Part shown: positions 50,478 to 58,563 of the stretch, piece by piece
Layout of the letters: the number at the start of each line of letters is the position of its first letter
Position numbering within the stretch: position 1 is the first letter of the stretch
Source of the DNA: Gammaproteobacteria bacterium
GTDB taxonomy: Bacteria > Pseudomonadota > Gammaproteobacteria > Pseudomonadales > Azotimanducaceae
Assembly: GCA_002690865.1 (NCBI GenBank)
Contig: NZGG01000001.1
Span: 36,686-100,685, forward strand
Direction of reading: 5' to 3'
DNA length: 64,000 nt
Notes under the pieces: generated by a model
What the model saw: the letters and a program-made list of their open reading frames with translations, nothing else
Databases searched by the model: none
Told to the model about the DNA's origin: nothing
Position numbers and translations under genes: made by a program

Positions 50478-51675
50478 CTCTGTTTGAATACTTCAGGCTT
50501 TTATTTTGTGCACTAAGAACCTTATTTTCCAGGCTTTGCTTTGTCTTTTCTCGCAAACTAGTGTCAACCGCTTGCAAGTCATCCATCTCAACCTTAGCCG
50601 TCCTACCTCCAGGTCGGTCTGCAATTTTTATTCGGAAGTCTCGACCAGCATGGTTCACTACCAATTGCTCGCGTGATAGTTTCGAACGGGTAAGATTCTG
50701 CTTTCGGATACCTAAAGTTGTACTTTCAAGAAAACATCTTTCAGTAATTTCTCCTACTGCTTCAGGTAACGCTAAAATCCGGATACTCGCACCTTGACGA
50801 CCTTTCTTTCCCGTATACCCGATCTGCAGCACATCAAGGACACCCTGCTCTGCGCGAATATTCTCTAAAGCCACTGCTAAAGCTTCTGGGGTCTGGTCAT
50901 CTATCTCGAATTCTATCTGTATTATCTCATCTGTATCCCAATCAATAGCTTGGGTTGGAAGGAAAACTAATGCGCGAACCACATTAGAAAGGCCCGAAAA
51001 AACTTTAGAGCCAAATCCTGTAGCCGAACCTTGTAGCACTAAACCTGGAGGAATTCGTCTTCCAGGGTTTAGGTACTTCAGAATTGCTGCCCCAGTTGGA
51101 GTAACGCGTTCCCCTTCGACCCCATCATCAAAAAAAGAGAATCCTTTAAGAATTAAAGCAGTAGCAGGTGCTGGAACCGGTAGCATTCCATGTGCCGTCC
51201 TTACTTGCCCACGCCCAATAGGAATCGAGGAAACACTCCAGCTACTAACGCCACTTTGAGTGATCAAGTATGCTGCACAAATTACATCTGCTATTGAATC
51301 CCAAGCACCAATCTCATGGAAAGAGATCATATCTACTTCTTTACCATGAATTTCTGCCTCAGCGATTGCTATAATCTCAAAAATCTCAAGGGCGGCTCCA
51401 CACGTGGCGCTATCTAATTTTGAATTATTTAGGATCTTTTTTATTTCCATATATTGCCGATGGCTATGCGCCGTCTTATCCGCCACAACATGAAAACGAG
51501 TTCCTGCGAGCACCCCATCATTATGCAGTTTACAATCAAGAAGAACGAGATCGGCAAAACCCGCATCAATCATCAGACTAGAAAGCTTCGATTTACTTTC
51601 TGGAAAATAATCAAGCATTGCACTAATGAACATATCACCAGATAGTCCACCAACTAAATCAAGATGAATATGCAC
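50470..51675 (-). CDS. larC: Nickel insertion protein LarC
   Basis: 401 residues in one continuous frame: LarC1 part (HIHLDLVGGLSGDMFISAML, SFHEIGAWDSIADVICAAYLI, TPTGAAIL) and LarC2 part (IEFEIDDQTPEALAVALENI, GYTGKKGRQGASIRILA, LGIRKQNLTRSKLSRE). LarC uses CTP to insert nickel into the dithio-pincer cofactor. In Lactobacillus the two parts are joined by programmed frameshifting; here no shift is needed. GTG start after GGGAGA. The last ~35 residues are charged and low-complexity. Confidence 0.93.
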   Translation of the reverse strand: MHIHLDLVGGLSGDMFISAMLDYFPESKSKLSSLMIDAGFADLVLLDCKLHNDGVLAGTRFHVVADKTAHSHRQYMEIKKILNNSKLDSATCGAALEIFEIIAIAEAEIHGKEVDMISFHEIGAWDSIADVICAAYLITQSGVSSWSVSSIPIGRGQVRTAHGMLPVPAPATALILKGFSFFDDGVEGERVTPTGAAILKYLNPGRRIPPGLVLQGSATGFGSKVFSGLSNVVRALVFLPTQAIDWDTDEIIQIEFEIDDQTPEALAVALENIRAEQGVLDVLQIGYTGKKGRQGASIRILALPEAVGEITERCFLESTTLGIRKQNLTRSKLSREQLVVNHAGRDFRIKIADRPGGRTAKVEMDDLQAVDTSLREKTKQSLENKVLSAQNKSLKYSNRDE

Positions 51676-52088
51676 TTAATTTCTCCCTAAAATTCTCTAG
51701 TAACTCAGTAATTGATAAGTGCGTCCATACAGACCGGCCATATAGATGATGTATGTACACGAATTTCGAAATGGGACCCCGTCGTATGACAAACTTTTCG
51801 GTTTCCGGAGACTTTTGCAGTTTCTCCATAGTATCTTTACTCGTATGCCTTACTCCAATCTCTTTTTTGATGACAAGATAAACACAATCTAGATCATCAC
51901 GTAATACTCTAAAAAAAAGATACATTTGAGATTTTAAGTCCATTTTGACTAAGCTTAATATCTCGTATAACACTCCGGATTTGGGAATTCATTCGCTCAG
52001 CAGATGCTTTGCCAGGACAGGCTAGAAAAACAAAACTAGTTAGCGCTCCAAAAGGCGGAAATGCACATCGATTAATCCAGTTTCCCAT
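51659..52088 (-). pseudogene. Exported protein of unknown function, frameshifted at a T8 run
   Basis: An ATG at 52088 preceded by AAGGGGG starts MGNWINRCAFPPFGALTSFV..., a possible signal peptide ending ACPGKASA, and stops after 59 codons at a run of eight T (51911-51918 as A on the plus strand). The track ORF 51659-51973 continues from that run in the next frame (RVLRDDLDCVYLVIKKEIGV ... LLENFREKLSAYSS). With seven T the two would be one ~142-residue protein that overlaps the larC start by 17 nt. Its family is not recognised. It may be a sequencing error, a slippery or phase-variable site, or a real pseudogene. Confidence 0.5.
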
Positions 52089-52275
52089 CCGTTTGTGCCC
52101 CCTTTATTTTCCGTATCGCACTAGTAATAATGTCTTAACTAGTTTTGATTTACCATTAAGAGTGTCAAATGATTGAATTAGATTTCCGTTGGATTACTAT
52201 AAGTTAACAATAGAGTTTAATAACTTTTATTTCGTTAGTTTACTGTATCAATATTACAAGCTATAAAGGACTACC

Positions 52276-52905
52276 GTGCTTATTGATCTGCATACCCATT
52301 CCATCAAATCAGATGATGGACGAGCAAAAGTCGATAACTATTGCAAGTGGATAAAGTCAAAAGCTTTACCTATCGATGGTTTCGTTCTCACAGAACATCG
52401 CCAGTTCGACCTGGAATCTAACTACTCGGATCTCGCCGAAGAGTTTGGTTTAGTTATCCTAAAGGGTAGTGAGATTGAAACGGAGTATGGCCATGTCCTA
52501 GTATTTGGTGTGAATAAACCTTTAATGAAAGCATTTGATTTTAGTAGTATTGACCTTCCCCTCGAAGAAGTAATAGCAACGTGTGAACATCATGGAGCAA
52601 TCGCTGTTCCCTGCCATCCTGGTAGACCGAAAGTGGGAATGTTTGCTCATACAGAGGAATATGGGATCCCCAAGGGAGTTCGTATTGTAGAAATATATAA
52701 CGGGGGCAGCCGCGAAAATGAGGACCAGATTGCAATAGATAACGCTGAAGTTCATGGCTATCGTGGGATTGGCGGAAGCGATTCGCACATAGTTAGTCAT
52801 ATTGGACGTTGTGCCACTCGTTTTTATAGGAAGATAAATGGCATGCACGACTTAATTGATAATCTCAAAGGCTTGGAATTTGAGGCTGTAAACCTAAAAG
52901 ATTAG
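52276..52905 (+). CDS. PHP-domain phosphoesterase
   Basis: 209 residues with the PHP metal motifs DLHTHSIKSDDG (near the N-terminus), VLTEHRQ, LKGSEIETEYGHVLVFG, CHPGRPK and GGSDSHIVSHIG. Such proteins hydrolyse phosphate esters or nucleotides; substrate unassigned. Start is GTG 52276 with AAGGA six bases upstream. coaE follows 3 nt after its stop. Confidence 0.85.
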   Translation: MLIDLHTHSIKSDDGRAKVDNYCKWIKSKALPIDGFVLTEHRQFDLESNYSDLAEEFGLVILKGSEIETEYGHVLVFGVNKPLMKAFDFSSIDLPLEEVIATCEHHGAIAVPCHPGRPKVGMFAHTEEYGIPKGVRIVEIYNGGSRENEDQIAIDNAEVHGYRGIGGSDSHIVSHIGRCATRFYRKINGMHDLIDNLKGLEFEAVNLKD

Positions 52906-52908
52906 TCT

Positions 52909-53496
52909 ATGAAAAAAATCTGTCTAACTGGCGGTCTTGCATCGGGAAAATCGACAGCCGCACAATATTTATCGGAGCAAGGTGCAAGCATCATCGACGC
53001 CGATATATTAGGACATCATGCTTATGACAGAGGAACTATAGCGCACCAGGAAGTGATTAAAACCTTTGGAGAAGATTTGATCACTGAAGATGGCTCTATA
53101 GACCGAAGACTGCTTGGGAAGAAGGTGTTCAGTGACCCCCTGAAACTAAAAAAGCTCACCAATATAGTCTGGCCTGAAATTCGCAGGCTAGCGCAGAAAA
53201 AACTAAATGCCTTTGAGGATAATGAGATTGTAGTTTTAGAAGCAGCAGTTTTGATCGAAGCGGGCTGGCAAGATATGGGTGATGAAATTTGGGTCGTTGT
53301 TGTTGAGAGAGAGGTAGCGATACAGCGATGCATTTCTAGAGATGGACTTGAAAGGGAGGCAATACTCAATCGCCTCGATGCACAGATTTCGAATAAAGAA
53401 AGAAGACAGCATGCCGATGTTGTGCTATCCAACAATGAGAGTGAGGAAGAGTTATTCGAGCAGCTAGACAAACAATGGCATCGACTCATGACCTAA
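52909..53496 (+). CDS. coaE: Dephospho-CoA kinase
   Basis: 195-residue P-loop kinase for the last step of coenzyme A synthesis. P-loop ICLTGGLASGKSTAAQYL, then IIDADILGHHAYDRG (DAD motif) and VLEAAVLIEAGWQDM. The C-terminal part has RCISRDGLEREAILNRLDAQISNKERRQHADVVLSNN. The usual pilD/yacG neighbours are absent; here it follows a PHP gene. Confidence 0.94.
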   Translation: MKKICLTGGLASGKSTAAQYLSEQGASIIDADILGHHAYDRGTIAHQEVIKTFGEDLITEDGSIDRRLLGKKVFSDPLKLKKLTNIVWPEIRRLAQKKLNAFEDNEIVVLEAAVLIEAGWQDMGDEIWVVVVEREVAIQRCISRDGLEREAILNRLDAQISNKERRQHADVVLSNNESEEELFEQLDKQWHRLMT

Positions 53497-53511
53497 CCGG
53501 GGATAATTTTG

Positions 53512-53595
53512 TCAGCCCAACCAAGGCACCAACAAAAAAGTCGTGATGCAGGCGATGATCACGAGAACAAATAAATTATTGAAATTCTTTTCCAT
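53512..53595 (-). CDS. Possible 27-residue single-span membrane protein
   Basis: A short minus-strand frame encodes a basic/polar start (MEKNFNN) and one hydrophobic helix (LFVLVIIACITTFLLVPWL), shaped like many small bacterial membrane proteins. It lies in the 224-nt convergent gap between coaE and a glycosyltransferase gene. The Shine-Dalgarno (GAAG) is weak. Too short for the ORF track. Confidence 0.35.
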   Translation of the reverse strand: MEKNFNNLFVLVIIACITTFLLVPWLG

Positions 53596-53720
53596 GCTAT
53601 AGCTTCATAAAAAATCGATGGTAAGGGTACCTAGAAATGTAGCGCTCAGGAAGAATCAATTATTCATATCGATATAACGCATGGTAATGAGTATAAACAT
53701 TACCTTCCAAACAAAAACGT

Positions 53721-54332
53721 TTAAGAATCGCTCTCCGAAGAGAAGTAGCGACCGACATCTTCAGGTCGATCTACATCCCAGATCAAAGGCATCAAGGACC
53801 ATTCTAGGCGGGCTTGATTAAAGCGACGACAGGTCTCAGAACAAATCTGACTGGAACCCCAAACAAGGTTTTTAAAGTAATTCCAATGTGATTCATGCAA
53901 ACCAATTAGTCCATAGCCCCCATCCTCAGCGGGACCTAATACCGCATCATGATTTAGAAGCTTCACAATTGCCCTATCCAAATAACCGGCATTAATAGAG
54001 GGGCAATCCGTCCCTATAAGAATGACGTTGTCCTTGACAGATAACACTTCATTAAACGCATGATGCATACGCTCCCCTAAGTTATCACCCTTCTGGACAA
54101 TTCGCTTAATCTTCTTAAATGAAGTAAAGAACTCGTGTGAGATATCTGGCCAACAATACAGCACTACCTCAGCAAGATTAGATGCTATAACCTCATTAAT
54201 AAGTCTTTCTGCCAAAGCCCTATGCAGCGCACAAGCTCCATCTTCACCAAGAGTTGGTATAAGCCTTGTTTTAACGCTCCCTGAAATCGGTGCCTTGCAA
54301 AAAATCAGAATAGATGTGTCTTCGTACTTCAT
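53721..54332 (-). CDS. TIGR04282-type glycosyltransferase (arsenosugar cluster)
   Basis: About 203 residues from ATG 54332 (MKYEDTSILIFCKAPISG); the longer track ORF starts inside the neighbour. Motifs: FCKAPISGSVKTRLIPTLG, LGERMHHAFNEVL, VILIGTDCPSI and LGPAEDGGYGLIGL. Family members of this nucleotidyl/glycosyl transferase-like group sit beside TIGR04283 glycosyltransferases and ArsS. The start overlaps the upstream stop by ATGA. Confidence 0.88.
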   Translation of the reverse strand: MKYEDTSILIFCKAPISGSVKTRLIPTLGEDGACALHRALAERLINEVIASNLAEVVLYCWPDISHEFFTSFKKIKRIVQKGDNLGERMHHAFNEVLSVKDNVILIGTDCPSINAGYLDRAIVKLLNHDAVLGPAEDGGYGLIGLHESHWNYFKNLVWGSSQICSETCRRFNQARLEWSLMPLIWDVDRPEDVGRYFSSESDS

Positions 54333-54997
54333 TCGTAATATTGATAATACTGTTTTACCAAGCGTTGTGGAGACACACCAAAAAAGTATAAAAGACGTAA
54401 CCACCACATCAAAAAAACTGTTGGATATATGCCATTTTTTCGCCAACGCCGAGCAGAAGTGATTACTTTTCGCCTAGAACAGTAGGGCTTCGAAAATCGA
54501 TTAAGTCGCTTGCTTAACTCTATATCCTCCATCAATGGGATGTTAGCAAAGCCACCTATCTCAGCGAAAATGGTGCGCTTCACAAATATGGCCTGATCAC
54601 CTGTACAAATACCCGTCAATCGGGAGCGACAATTCATCATCTTCGCGATAATATAAAATGGAAAAGAGCTTTCATCGAAACCAATATCGAAACGACCCCA
54701 AACTTTATTAGCATTAGCTATCACCAAACTCCAATCGGGAGGCAGGGTTGTGTCAGCATGTAAAAACAATAATTGCTCTCCCTTAGCAAATTCTGCCCCT
54801 GCATTCATTTGAGCTGCACGGCCCTTGGGATAAGGCAATATTTTTACGTCAAATTTACGAGCGATATCCAACGTTGAATCGGTACTACCACCATCTACAA
54901 CAATCACGTCGTAGCCTACCAATGACCTAAGTATTTCTTCAATATGATCTGCCTCATTTAGAACGGGAATAACAATAGTGATATGCACGGCTATCAA
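54329..54997 (-). CDS. TIGR04283-type GT2 glycosyltransferase (arsenosugar cluster)
   Basis: 222-residue GT-A glycosyltransferase: ITIVIPVLNEADHIEEIL, VIVVDGGSTDSTLDIA, KGRAAQMNAGAEFAKGEQLLFLHADTTLP and GGFANIPLMEDIELSKRL. It ends in a basic, aromatic helix (MWWLRLLYFFGVSPQRL) that could touch the membrane. Pairs with the following gene by ATGA overlap and lies 3 nt after arsS, so the three form one operon. Confidence 0.9.
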   Translation of the reverse strand: MIAVHITIVIPVLNEADHIEEILRSLVGYDVIVVDGGSTDSTLDIARKFDVKILPYPKGRAAQMNAGAEFAKGEQLLFLHADTTLPPDWSLVIANANKVWGRFDIGFDESSFPFYIIAKMMNCRSRLTGICTGDQAIFVKRTIFAEIGGFANIPLMEDIELSKRLNRFSKPYCSRRKVITSARRWRKNGIYPTVFLMWWLRLLYFFGVSPQRLVKQYYQYYE

Positions 54998-55000
54998 GTA

Positions 55001-55963
55001 CTAATTTAAAGCACCGCCACAGCTACTTCCCTGTCCTGCTGTGCAACCGTAGCAGTGCTCACCTATCGCTACTTCCATCCCTGTCAGATCGACCCTCAGT
55101 AGTTCACTCAAATGCGTTCGCGGCTTATCCGTTGCGACGAGCGGTATCATCAACATTTGATTAAAATCGCAGTCATAGACATAACCTTGATAATCTACAC
55201 TGATCAAAGAACGACACATGACCGTCTCTAGGTTCGCCTGAGAAAAAGATCCGCGCAGTAAATTCATGTATTCAACATAATCACCTTTTGCCAACAAACG
55301 CGCGCCGAATCGACTGATGGGCATATTAGCCAGCGCAAAGAGTTCATTAAATTCAATCTCGTGATCAGCCCAAAGGATCCGTTTATAGTCCTTTGCTAAT
55401 TCCTCCTGTGGAGGAGGCAGCGCGGGTGTATCTGGGTTATAAACTAGATTGAGTTTCAAATCCGAATCTCGTTTCCCATAGCCCAATGAATTTAATCTCT
55501 TTAAACCTAGAATACTGTCACGATATACTCCCTTACCGCGTTGTTGGTCGACATTCTGCTCCGAATGACATGGCATCGATGCGATCACAATCACATGATG
55601 TTGTGCGAGAAACTCTGCCAGATATTCATAGCCTTCCTCTACTAGAATAGTAGGATTACAACGATCCATAACCGTTACACCCATTTTTGTGGCCGCCTCT
55701 ACAAGATAACGAAAGTGTGGATTCATTTCTGGAGAACCACCGGTCAGATCTAACGTACCAATACCCTTCATTGACAAATAATCTAAAACCAAATCAACAG
55801 TATCGCGATCCATCAACTCCGTGCGTGCAGGCCCTGCATTGACATGGCAGTGGGTACAACTGAGATTACAAAGATACCCTAAGTTAACTTGGAGCGTCTG
55901 AAGAGCATCTCTCTGAACAGCTGGAAAATCTGTTTTCAGCAACAGTGGTCGTGTATCCTGCAT
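55001..55963 (-). CDS. arsS: Arsenosugar biosynthesis radical SAM protein ArsS
   Basis: 320 residues. Radical SAM cluster motif CNLSCTHC (Cys32, Cys36, Cys39), LDLTGGSPEMNPHFRYL, VMDRCNPTIL, and the C-terminal DUF3641-type Cys-rich end CYGCTAGQGSSCGGALN. ArsS links the 5'-deoxyadenosyl group to dimethylarsenite to start arsenosugar synthesis. The next two genes encode the glycosyltransferases usually found beside it. The methyltransferase ArsM, needed to make the substrate, is not in the window. Confidence 0.93.
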   Translation of the reverse strand: MQDTRPLLLKTDFPAVQRDALQTLQVNLGYLCNLSCTHCHVNAGPARTELMDRDTVDLVLDYLSMKGIGTLDLTGGSPEMNPHFRYLVEAATKMGVTVMDRCNPTILVEEGYEYLAEFLAQHHVIVIASMPCHSEQNVDQQRGKGVYRDSILGLKRLNSLGYGKRDSDLKLNLVYNPDTPALPPPQEELAKDYKRILWADHEIEFNELFALANMPISRFGARLLAKGDYVEYMNLLRGSFSQANLETVMCRSLISVDYQGYVYDCDFNQMLMIPLVATDKPRTHLSELLRVDLTGMEVAIGEHCYGCTAGQGSSCGGALN

Positions 55964-56051
55964 AAAATCTTTGTTATCTAAAAGGTTCTGAGAGTGTACA
56001 CCAGATAGTGATGATGAAGGTATGTCTTAGATTTTGATATAATTATCCTAA

Positions 56052-56128
56052 GCCCTGGTAGCTCAGCAGGATAGAGCATCCGCCTCCTAAGCGGAGGGTC
56101 GCAGGTTCGAATCCTGCTCAGGGCGCCA
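56052..56128 (+). tRNA. tRNA-Arg (anticodon CCT)
   Basis: A 77-nt cloverleaf with encoded CCA. Acceptor stem GCCCTGG/TCAGGGC, anticodon loop CTCCTAA closed by TCCGC/GCGGA, and GTTCGAATC in the T-arm. Reads AGG arginine codons. Confidence 0.97.
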
Positions 56129-56147
56129 CCCATCATTTGGTGTCCAG

Positions 56148-57290
56148 TCACATAAGGCCATGTGAACGATTAAGGTTACTGTAGCTGTCCGGATTTAGAT
56201 CACGGTTTACGAGCGCCTGGTGATCCGCTGAGTATCGATGAGCTCTATAGATGCTTACAGTGGGTTCGCCCCGCTTATTGTTATTAAGGAAAGGATTAAT
56301 CCACTCCCAGACCACTTCCTCATTACGGTTGACCTCAAACAATCGTCCGCTGGTTCCTTCGCAAATCAGAATATTTCCTGAGTCCAGCGAACTAGCACCA
56401 GAGATATGTCCGCTGTAGAACTGGTGTACCGGCTTACCCGTATACTGCCATACAACCTCGTTGTTGGACGTATCCACTTCAATCACACGGGAGCTAGAAT
56501 CGCCATTATCAAAAATTAGGATATTGCCATTTTCCAGCCAGGTCGGATTATGTTGTCCATGTGTTTCATCCCATTTCCACACTAGATCACCGTCTGAATT
56601 GATTACACAAACCCTATCATTGCATCGACAGGAGATAACAATTTCCCCGCTATCATTTATGTCTAATCCGTTCAGATGGGTCCATTCCCAACGGCGCTTA
56701 TCCGGACGGATAGGGTCTTTAATCGGGTCCAGCATTTGCCAGGTGTGAATACGGCGCACTTCTTCTCCTGCCGGGTTCACCTCCACTAGATCATCACCAA
56801 GCAGTCTTGGAAGACGTTCCCTGTAATGCCTGAACCCTCCCTTCACGCGTTTATGAAGGTCTTCAGGCAGCTCAATCCATTCTGGCACCATGGTATTACC
56901 GTTAGCAAGTCGATGAAAGTCATGGTGCTGAGCACGATTAACATACTCCCAAACGGTATCGCCCTCCCAGGAAACCTCTCGCAGGGTCGTATGATAACCA
57001 CCCAAACGCGTAATGTGCTGTTCGAATGGTGGAGGTGGTTTTGTCGGCTCGTTTTTCGGCGGTTCGGGTAAATTGATATCGGAACCAGTAATTAGCAGAT
57101 TGCCGTTACTAAGCAAACGTCCATAGCCTGGTTTAATATCAGAAAATTTCCAGACATGGACAATTCTTCCTTGTATATCAATGAGATAGGATTGACTATC
57201 ACCATGCGGTGTCAGCAACGTGTAGCCTTTGGTGGATAGATTACCGTTATGCCAAGTAAGACCGGTAGGCCTATTGATAGACCAGCCCAT
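56148..57290 (-). CDS. Arylsulfotransferase (ASST)-like beta-propeller protein
   Basis: 380 residues with repeated propeller blades marked by GN/hydrophobic strings (LLSNGNLLITG, RLANGNTMV, LENGNILIFDNG, DSGNILICEG) and blade-top histidines (QHHDFH, THLNGLD, GQHNPTW, SGHISGASS), as in arylsulfate sulfotransferases that transfer sulfate through a His intermediate. No signal peptide is seen (MGWSINRPTGLTWHNG), unlike periplasmic AssT. AGGA lies upstream of ATG. Base composition looks more GC-rich than the neighbours, a mild hint of transfer. Sulfate-transfer activity is inferred. Confidence 0.8.
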   Translation of the reverse strand: MGWSINRPTGLTWHNGNLSTKGYTLLTPHGDSQSYLIDIQGRIVHVWKFSDIKPGYGRLLSNGNLLITGSDINLPEPPKNEPTKPPPPFEQHITRLGGYHTTLREVSWEGDTVWEYVNRAQHHDFHRLANGNTMVPEWIELPEDLHKRVKGGFRHYRERLPRLLGDDLVEVNPAGEEVRRIHTWQMLDPIKDPIRPDKRRWEWTHLNGLDINDSGEIVISCRCNDRVCVINSDGDLVWKWDETHGQHNPTWLENGNILIFDNGDSSSRVIEVDTSNNEVVWQYTGKPVHQFYSGHISGASSLDSGNILICEGTSGRLFEVNRNEEVVWEWINPFLNNNKRGEPTVSIYRAHRYSADHQALVNRDLNPDSYSNLNRSHGLM

Positions 57291-57607
57291 ATAGGGTGTT
57301 CCTCATTATGTTAGAGCGTTAAATATTAGCTCCATCCATTGTACATGTAATTGATGGACTTTAAGGAGCTTTCAATCAATCATGTCAAATACACCGAAAT
57401 TTCAGAGCATTATATTCGTATCAGAAGCTGAATTTAGGCTCGATGGAGTCTAACTCCTTAGCGATATCAATATGGTTCTGGCACGCTCCAGAAATTCTTT
57501 GGTTCAATTAATGATTCAGAGAAATAGCCTGGTATTCTGACCAAGCGCTGTGAAGTCCAATTTATTCTCTTCGGCGTACCGCGTTAGAATGAAATAGAGG
57601 AAATATC
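57291..57607. other. Intergenic spacer with an imperfect palindrome
   Basis: 317 nt between the divergent ASST-like gene and the DUF6435-like gene. Apart from the palindrome at 57331-57358 and a short chance frame (MSNTPKFQSIIF..., 23 codons) I see nothing coding. Confidence 0.5.
57331..57358. repeat. 28-bp imperfect palindrome upstream of the ASST-like gene
   Basis: The outer six bases on each side (TCCATC / GATGGA) and most inner positions pair around the centre TACATGTA. It lies 41 nt upstream of the ASST-like start and could be an operator or a leader hairpin. No regulator family is assigned. Confidence 0.4.
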
Positions 57608-57784
57608 ATGTTCGGTTGGCTGAAAAGGAATCCGGAGAAACAACTACGCAAACAATATCACGCGAAGCTAGAAGAGGCCTTACACGCACAACGTAATGGT
57701 AATATAAGACAATATTCTTTTCTCACTGCAGAGGCGGAAAAGCTTCGCGAACAGCTGGAAGAAATGGCAGTAAAACAAGTTTAA
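57608..57784 (+). CDS. Small DUF6435/Lacal_2735-like protein
   Basis: A 58-residue frame below the ORF-track cut-off. It starts MFGWLKRNPEKQLRKQY and continues as a charged helix (AKLEEALHAQRNGNIRQY, LTAEAEKLREQLEEM). The MFGxxK-x-K-L-x-K-x-Y-x-x-L-x-E-A pattern is that of small, conserved marine-bacterial proteins of unknown function. GAGGAA lies six bases before the ATG. Confidence 0.75.
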   Translation: MFGWLKRNPEKQLRKQYHAKLEEALHAQRNGNIRQYSFLTAEAEKLREQLEEMAVKQV

Positions 57785-57912
57785 GCAGGGAATAAAGTCA
57801 CTTGGGACCTAAGTATGCAGTCTAAGGTCTAAGTTAGGCCCTTCGACTTAATACTCAGTAGAGGTTAAAAAACCCCGGGTGAGGACCTCAGAACTGAATA
57901 TCATCCATGATG

Positions 57913-58347
57913 TCATAATTGTTCTAAAGGGTTTGTCGTCTTATACGAAAGTCGAACGGCTGGAAGCAGGCCAACTTCAATTTCTATCCGGTCAAAGCTC
58001 ATTCCCTCTATTTCTACTTTTTGTTGGAGATCTGTTGCACGCAGAAGAGCTTTCAACAAAGCGTATCCCATGGTGTTACCTTCTAGCTCTGCCAATGAAA
58101 GTTCTATAGTTTCGGCAAGAACTTCGGCCACAGAGAAATGAGGTATTAATTTAGGCGGTACCCCAACTTCAATTTCCAAACAATCCATCGTATATCCTGC
58201 CTTTGCTAGATACGGTAGAGCCTCATTTAACTTACTTACGATATCTGAGACGGCATCGCTGACCTTACCAGAAGGGTCGCTAACCTTATCTTTTACGTCA
58301 GCAGCCGTTTGCTTAGCTAAATCGATGAGATCGGAAAATTCCATCAT
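57913..58347 (-). CDS. Hypothetical protein
   Basis: About 144 residues from ATG 58347 (MMEFSDLIDLAKQTAADVKDKV); the track start 58404 adds an unlikely leader. The first ~50 residues are an amphipathic helical region (DPSGKVSDAVSDIVSKLNEAL), followed by two similar strand-rich halves (CLEIEVGVPPKLIPHFSV and FDRIEIEVGLLPAVRLSYK), which suggest an internal repeat. No signal peptide. Family not recognised. Confidence 0.65.
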   Translation of the reverse strand: MMEFSDLIDLAKQTAADVKDKVSDPSGKVSDAVSDIVSKLNEALPYLAKAGYTMDCLEIEVGVPPKLIPHFSVAEVLAETIELSLAELEGNTMGYALLKALLRATDLQQKVEIEGMSFDRIEIEVGLLPAVRLSYKTTNPLEQL

Positions 58348-58503
58348 TATTCTCTTATTCGTCTTGTAGGGAGTATTCTGACATAAATAGGACTTTCTTC
58401 GCATAGAGTCGCTACTACTTAGCTCTTTTCACACAGAAAAACTTTATAAACAACTCAACGCAGTAAAAGATTCCAGCCCATTTTTAAAAATTGCATAAAG
58501 ATA

Positions 58504-58547
58504 ATGACAGAAACTATACAAGATTTATAATGAGAACTATTCTCATT
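58504..58547 (+). promoter_or_regulatory. fbp promoter with overlapping Fur box
   Basis: A -35 ATGACA (58504-58509), 16-bp spacer and perfect -10 TATAAT (58526-58531) point to fbpA. The 19-bp inverted repeat AATGAGAACTATTCTCATT (58529-58547; perfect 8-bp arms, 3-bp centre) overlaps the -10 and start site and resembles a Fur operator. Iron-loaded Fur bound here would block transcription. Confidence 0.8.
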
Positions 58548-58563
58548 TGGATAAACATTAAGC

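Noticed and set aside
53022-53489. 155-residue minus-strand ORF rich in Ser
   Set aside because: Fully antisense to coaE, which has all kinase motifs. The Ser-rich composition is a typical shadow signature.
57382-57453. Short frame MSNTPKFQSIIFVSE after AAGGAGC
   Set aside because: Only 23 codons and 14 nt from the Shine-Dalgarno; it could be a remnant but there is nothing to identify.
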